NCBI GenBank assembly: GCA_037446915.1
Contig: JBBIHP010000003.1
Coordinates: 1-64,000, forward strand
DNA from: DSXH01 sp037446915
Lineage (GTDB): Bacteria > Bacteroidota > Ignavibacteria > Ignavibacteriales > Melioribacteraceae
Direction of reading: 5' to 3'
Length of the DNA stretch: 64,000 nucleotides
The position numbers and the translations under genes were made by a program. Positions 61,948-64,000 of the stretch are shown here, piece after piece (the stretch's first letter is position 1; the number at the start of each line of letters is the position of its first letter). The notes beneath the pieces are model-generated. The model searched no databases. It was not told where the DNA came from and saw only the letters and a list, made by a program, of their open reading frames with translations.

Positions 61948-63108
61948 TTATTGAAGTAATCCAGTTCCGTTTTCAATCGTACAAATATAGGTATCGGGTT
62001 TTTTGCCAAATTCTATCTGATATTTCCCCGATACTTCTGAGATGAACTCATTCACTTTGCGGTGTTCAATTATATTGATCGTGCAGCCGCCAAATCCACC
62101 CCCCATCATTCTTGATCCAAAAACACCCTTCTGACCGGATGCAATTTCAACAAGAAAATCGAGCTCTTTACAGCTTACCTCGTAAAGATCCCGTAGTCCT
62201 TCGTGTGATTGATACATTCTGCTGCCAAAAGAAATAAAATCATTTCTGCCAAGATCCTGGCATCCATTGATGAGTCTCTCGTTTTCACATACAACGTACT
62301 TACATCTGTTATAAACATCTTTAGTCAATTCTGATTTGAATTTTTCAATTAAATCAATATTTGCATCGCGCAGACTTTTTATTCCGGAATTGTGCCGTTG
62401 TAATATTTTAACACCTTCTTCGCATTCAGCTCTTCTCCTGTTATATTCGGAAGATGCAAGTGAATGACTAACCATCGTATTACAAAGTACTATTCTCAAA
62501 TCCTCTCTTTCAAATGGATGATATTCATACTCAAGTGTGCGGCAGTCTATTCTTAAAACTTTTTTTTCACTTCCAAAAATATTTATATACTGATCCATGA
62601 TTCCGCATTTTACACCTACAAATTCATTCTCGGCACGCTGAGCTAATTTTACAAGTTCAAGTTTTCCTATACCCAGATTAAAAATATGATTGATTGCAAA
62701 AGCCAACCCCGCTTCAATTGCTGCCGATGATGAAAGCCCGGCGCCAATAGGAATATCACCGCCAAATACACAGTTAAATCCTTTTATTGTGTATCTCAAC
62801 TTTTGTATTTGATCAACCACACCAAGCAAATAATTTGCCCAGTGTTTTTCTTGATGCTGGATTTTGGATACTGGATGCTGGCTGCTTTCATTAAAATCGA
62901 CCGAGTGAAGATTACAGATATCATCGCTTCGTGGTGTGATAGCAAAATAAATTGCTTTATCAATTGCTGCGGGAAGAACAAATCCCATATTATAATCAGT
63001 GTGTTCACCAATAAGGTTAACGCGGCCGGGAGAACGAACAAGAAGCGGTGTTTCGTTGAATAATTCTTTGAATTTCTTTTCAACTTTTTCAACAGTGTTC
63101 ATAAACAA
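61948..63108 (-). CDS. galK: Galactokinase
   Basis: 386 residues; a start two codons later (MNTVEK) is equally possible. The galactokinase signature SPGRVNLIGEHTDYN is at 26-40, the GHMP ATP-binding motif is GGDIPIGAGLSSSAA, motif 3 is GSRMMGGGFGGCTI, and the catalytic Asp is in GIMDQYI. It phosphorylates galactose at C1 (Leloir pathway). Residues 75-86 (SSQHPVSKIQHQ) are encoded by a repeat-like stretch (62850-62885) and lie in a surface loop before the conserved WANYLLG. The XdhC-family gene ends 5 bp upstream, so the two are co-transcribed. Confidence 0.95.
   Translation of the reverse strand: MFMNTVEKVEKKFKELFNETPLLVRSPGRVNLIGEHTDYNMGFVLPAAIDKAIYFAITPRSDDICNLHSVDFNESSQHPVSKIQHQEKHWANYLLGVVDQIQKLRYTIKGFNCVFGGDIPIGAGLSSSAAIEAGLAFAINHIFNLGIGKLELVKLAQRAENEFVGVKCGIMDQYINIFGSEKKVLRIDCRTLEYEYHPFEREDLRIVLCNTMVSHSLASSEYNRRRAECEEGVKILQRHNSGIKSLRDANIDLIEKFKSELTKDVYNRCKYVVCENERLINGCQDLGRNDFISFGSRMYQSHEGLRDLYEVSCKELDFLVEIASGQKGVFGSRMMGGGFGGCTINIIEHRKVNEFISEVSGKYQIEFGKKPDTYICTIENGTGLLQ
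62850..62885. repeat. Repeat-like stretch in frame inside galactokinase
   Basis: Contains two copies of gatgctgg and one gatactgg word in 36 bases. It resembles 'ccagcatccagtatccagcatc' simple repeats recalled from many environmental genomes. It encodes residues about 75-87. Confidence 0.6.
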
Positions 63109-63113
63109 ATCCG

Positions 63114-64000
63114 CTAATTCTTAGAGTTCTTTACTTTAATTATTTGTGCGGCAATGCTGACTGCTATTTCTTCAACTGTATTGCTATTTATTTCTATTCC
63201 TATCGGTGCATTAACTTTTTTAAATAACGATCTCTTAATTCCTTCGGATTCCAACTCACCAAATATTCTTTTCAACTTTGCATCGCTTCCCATCAATCCG
63301 ATGTATTTGAGTTTTTTATTAATAATTTGTTTAAGCGCTATCTTATCAGTGGGTAAAGCCGATGTTACAATTGCTGCATAAGAGTAATCACCTTCTTCTA
63401 TGTAACTTCCGACTTCATCATACGAAGCAATTACTATCTCATCAGCAGATCTGTTTTCATTTATTGTTTGAACATCTGCACGGTTATCAAAAACAACAAT
63501 GTGAAATCCGAGTAATTCCATTTGATTTGAAAGAGCAAGACCTACATGACCGCCTCCTATTATATAAAGTGTATCTTTTGCACCGATATTTTCTTCATAC
63601 CTCCAATCACTCTCTGATTTGTAATTGTAATTGATGTGTTCATCATTCTTAAAACTCTTTTTAATTTTTAAACCATCAGGAGATAATATTAAAATTGCTG
63701 GTTCTTTTTTTTCAAATGCTTTTATTATGAATTCAACTCTCTCATAATCTTTTTTTTCAAGCGATAATGTAAAATTGGTTTGAGTGCCCTGGCAGACCAG
63801 TCCGGACTGTAATTTTTTTACTTTTTTACTATGATACAATTTTCGGTGAAGATGTATTTTCTTTTTTGAATCCAGAAGTTTATTACATTCATTCAACAAG
63901 TTAAATTCCATTTCACCGCCGCCTATTGTACCAATATGCTTGCCGTCTTCTGAAACAGCGATTTTAAATCCAGCTTTACCAGGTGAGCTTCCTTTGGATT
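63114..64000 (-). CDS. XdhC/CoxI-family protein, 5' partial
   Basis: 294 residues are visible; the frame stays open to the window edge, so the start is missing. Upstream of an internal Met the sequence GSSPGKAGFKIAV, DGKHIGTIGGGEMEF is the conserved N-terminal XdhC domain. The C-terminal half is a Rossmann domain (TLYIIGGGHVGLALSNQMELLGFHIVVFDNRAD, then VTSALPTDKIAL and GLMGSDAKLKRIF). Such proteins help insert or sulfurate the molybdenum cofactor of xanthine-dehydrogenase-type enzymes. No molybdoenzyme is in the window; it may lie beyond the edge. galK follows by 5 bp. Confidence 0.88.
   Translation of the reverse strand, partial: SKGSSPGKAGFKIAVSEDGKHIGTIGGGEMEFNLLNECNKLLDSKKKIHLHRKLYHSKKVKKLQSGLVCQGTQTNFTLSLEKKDYERVEFIIKAFEKKEPAILILSPDGLKIKKSFKNDEHINYNYKSESDWRYEENIGAKDTLYIIGGGHVGLALSNQMELLGFHIVVFDNRADVQTINENRSADEIVIASYDEVGSYIEEGDYSYAAIVTSALPTDKIALKQIINKKLKYIGLMGSDAKLKRIFGELESEGIKRSLFKKVNAPIGIEINSNTVEEIAVSIAAQIIKVKNSKN

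Noticed and set aside
1..64000. tRNA or rRNA genes
   Set aside because: No T-loop consensus with a matching acceptor stem and no conserved rRNA segments were recognised by eye; a covariance-model search would be decisive.

Overview
The window is AT-rich and densely coded. It looks like a chromosomal segment of an Ignavibacteria/Melioribacter-type bacterium (Bacteroidota-Chlorobiota group). The basis is a type IX secretion C-terminal tail on a WD40 protein, many Sec-exported proteins with Bacteroidota-style signal peptides, tricorn, VPS10-like and HExxH exoproteases, a TonB-dependent receptor with a carboxypeptidase-regulatory-like domain, and a periplasmic two-propeller sensor kinase. This assignment is an inference from gene content. 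No rRNA, tRNA or CRISPR array was seen. Both ends cut genes: a TPR/beta-barrel protein on the left and an XdhC-family protein on the right.

Layout. 1-2.7 kb (+): envelope protein, M23 peptidase and a small secreted protein. 2.8-6.1 kb (-): M14 peptidase and a HAD phosphatase. 6.7-8.1 kb (+): WD40/T9SS protein. 8.1-20.3 kb (-): Wzi-like protein and POT peptide transporter, RND pump with its adaptor, SulP transporter, and an arsenic operon read arsR-arsM-arsC-acr3. 20.5-24.1 kb (+): single-chain type IIG restriction-modification enzyme followed by a REP-associated tyrosine transposase (RAYT) bracketed by its palindromes. 24.3-27.6 kb (+): tricorn-like protease. 27.7-31.6 kb (-): sensor kinase, response regulator, HEAT protein and tandem GH2-fold protein. 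31.8-40.2 kb (+): VPS10/BNR protein, DUF2200, YhfC-like membrane protein, sialidase-fold protein, VOC protein and GT-C-like membrane protein. 40.2-47.4 kb (-): metalloprotease, aldo/keto reductase, S9 peptidase, AlaX-like editing protein, NTF2-like protein and thioredoxin. 47.5-52.7 kb: small membrane and secreted proteins and a membrane pyrophosphatase next to a duplicated His-containing secreted protein. 52.7-59.5 kb: NarL-type regulator and propeller sensor, divergent from a lipoprotein/TonB-receptor operon. 59.7-64 kb: Gly-rich secreted protein, PAS protein, DUF4342, an ArsR-DUF2087 regulator with a GIY-YIG partner behind a double operator, galactokinase and XdhC.

Function. The gene set fits a peptide-scavenging heterotroph. 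Large exported peptidases (M14, tricorn/S41, S9, HExxH) would release peptides that the POT carrier can import, and a pyrophosphatase supplies ion motive force. Arsenic is handled by reduction, efflux and methylation.

The most unusual layer is the repeats. A RAYT gene sits between two homologous palindromes. Several other, unrelated-looking repeats fill gene junctions exactly (two in the ars operon) or lie in frame inside coding sequences (WD40/T9SS tail, restriction enzyme, galactokinase). Other candidates for under-described biology are the ArsR-DUF2087/GIY-YIG pair, and a secreted protein made of two modules whose histidines repeat with an exact 104-residue period.
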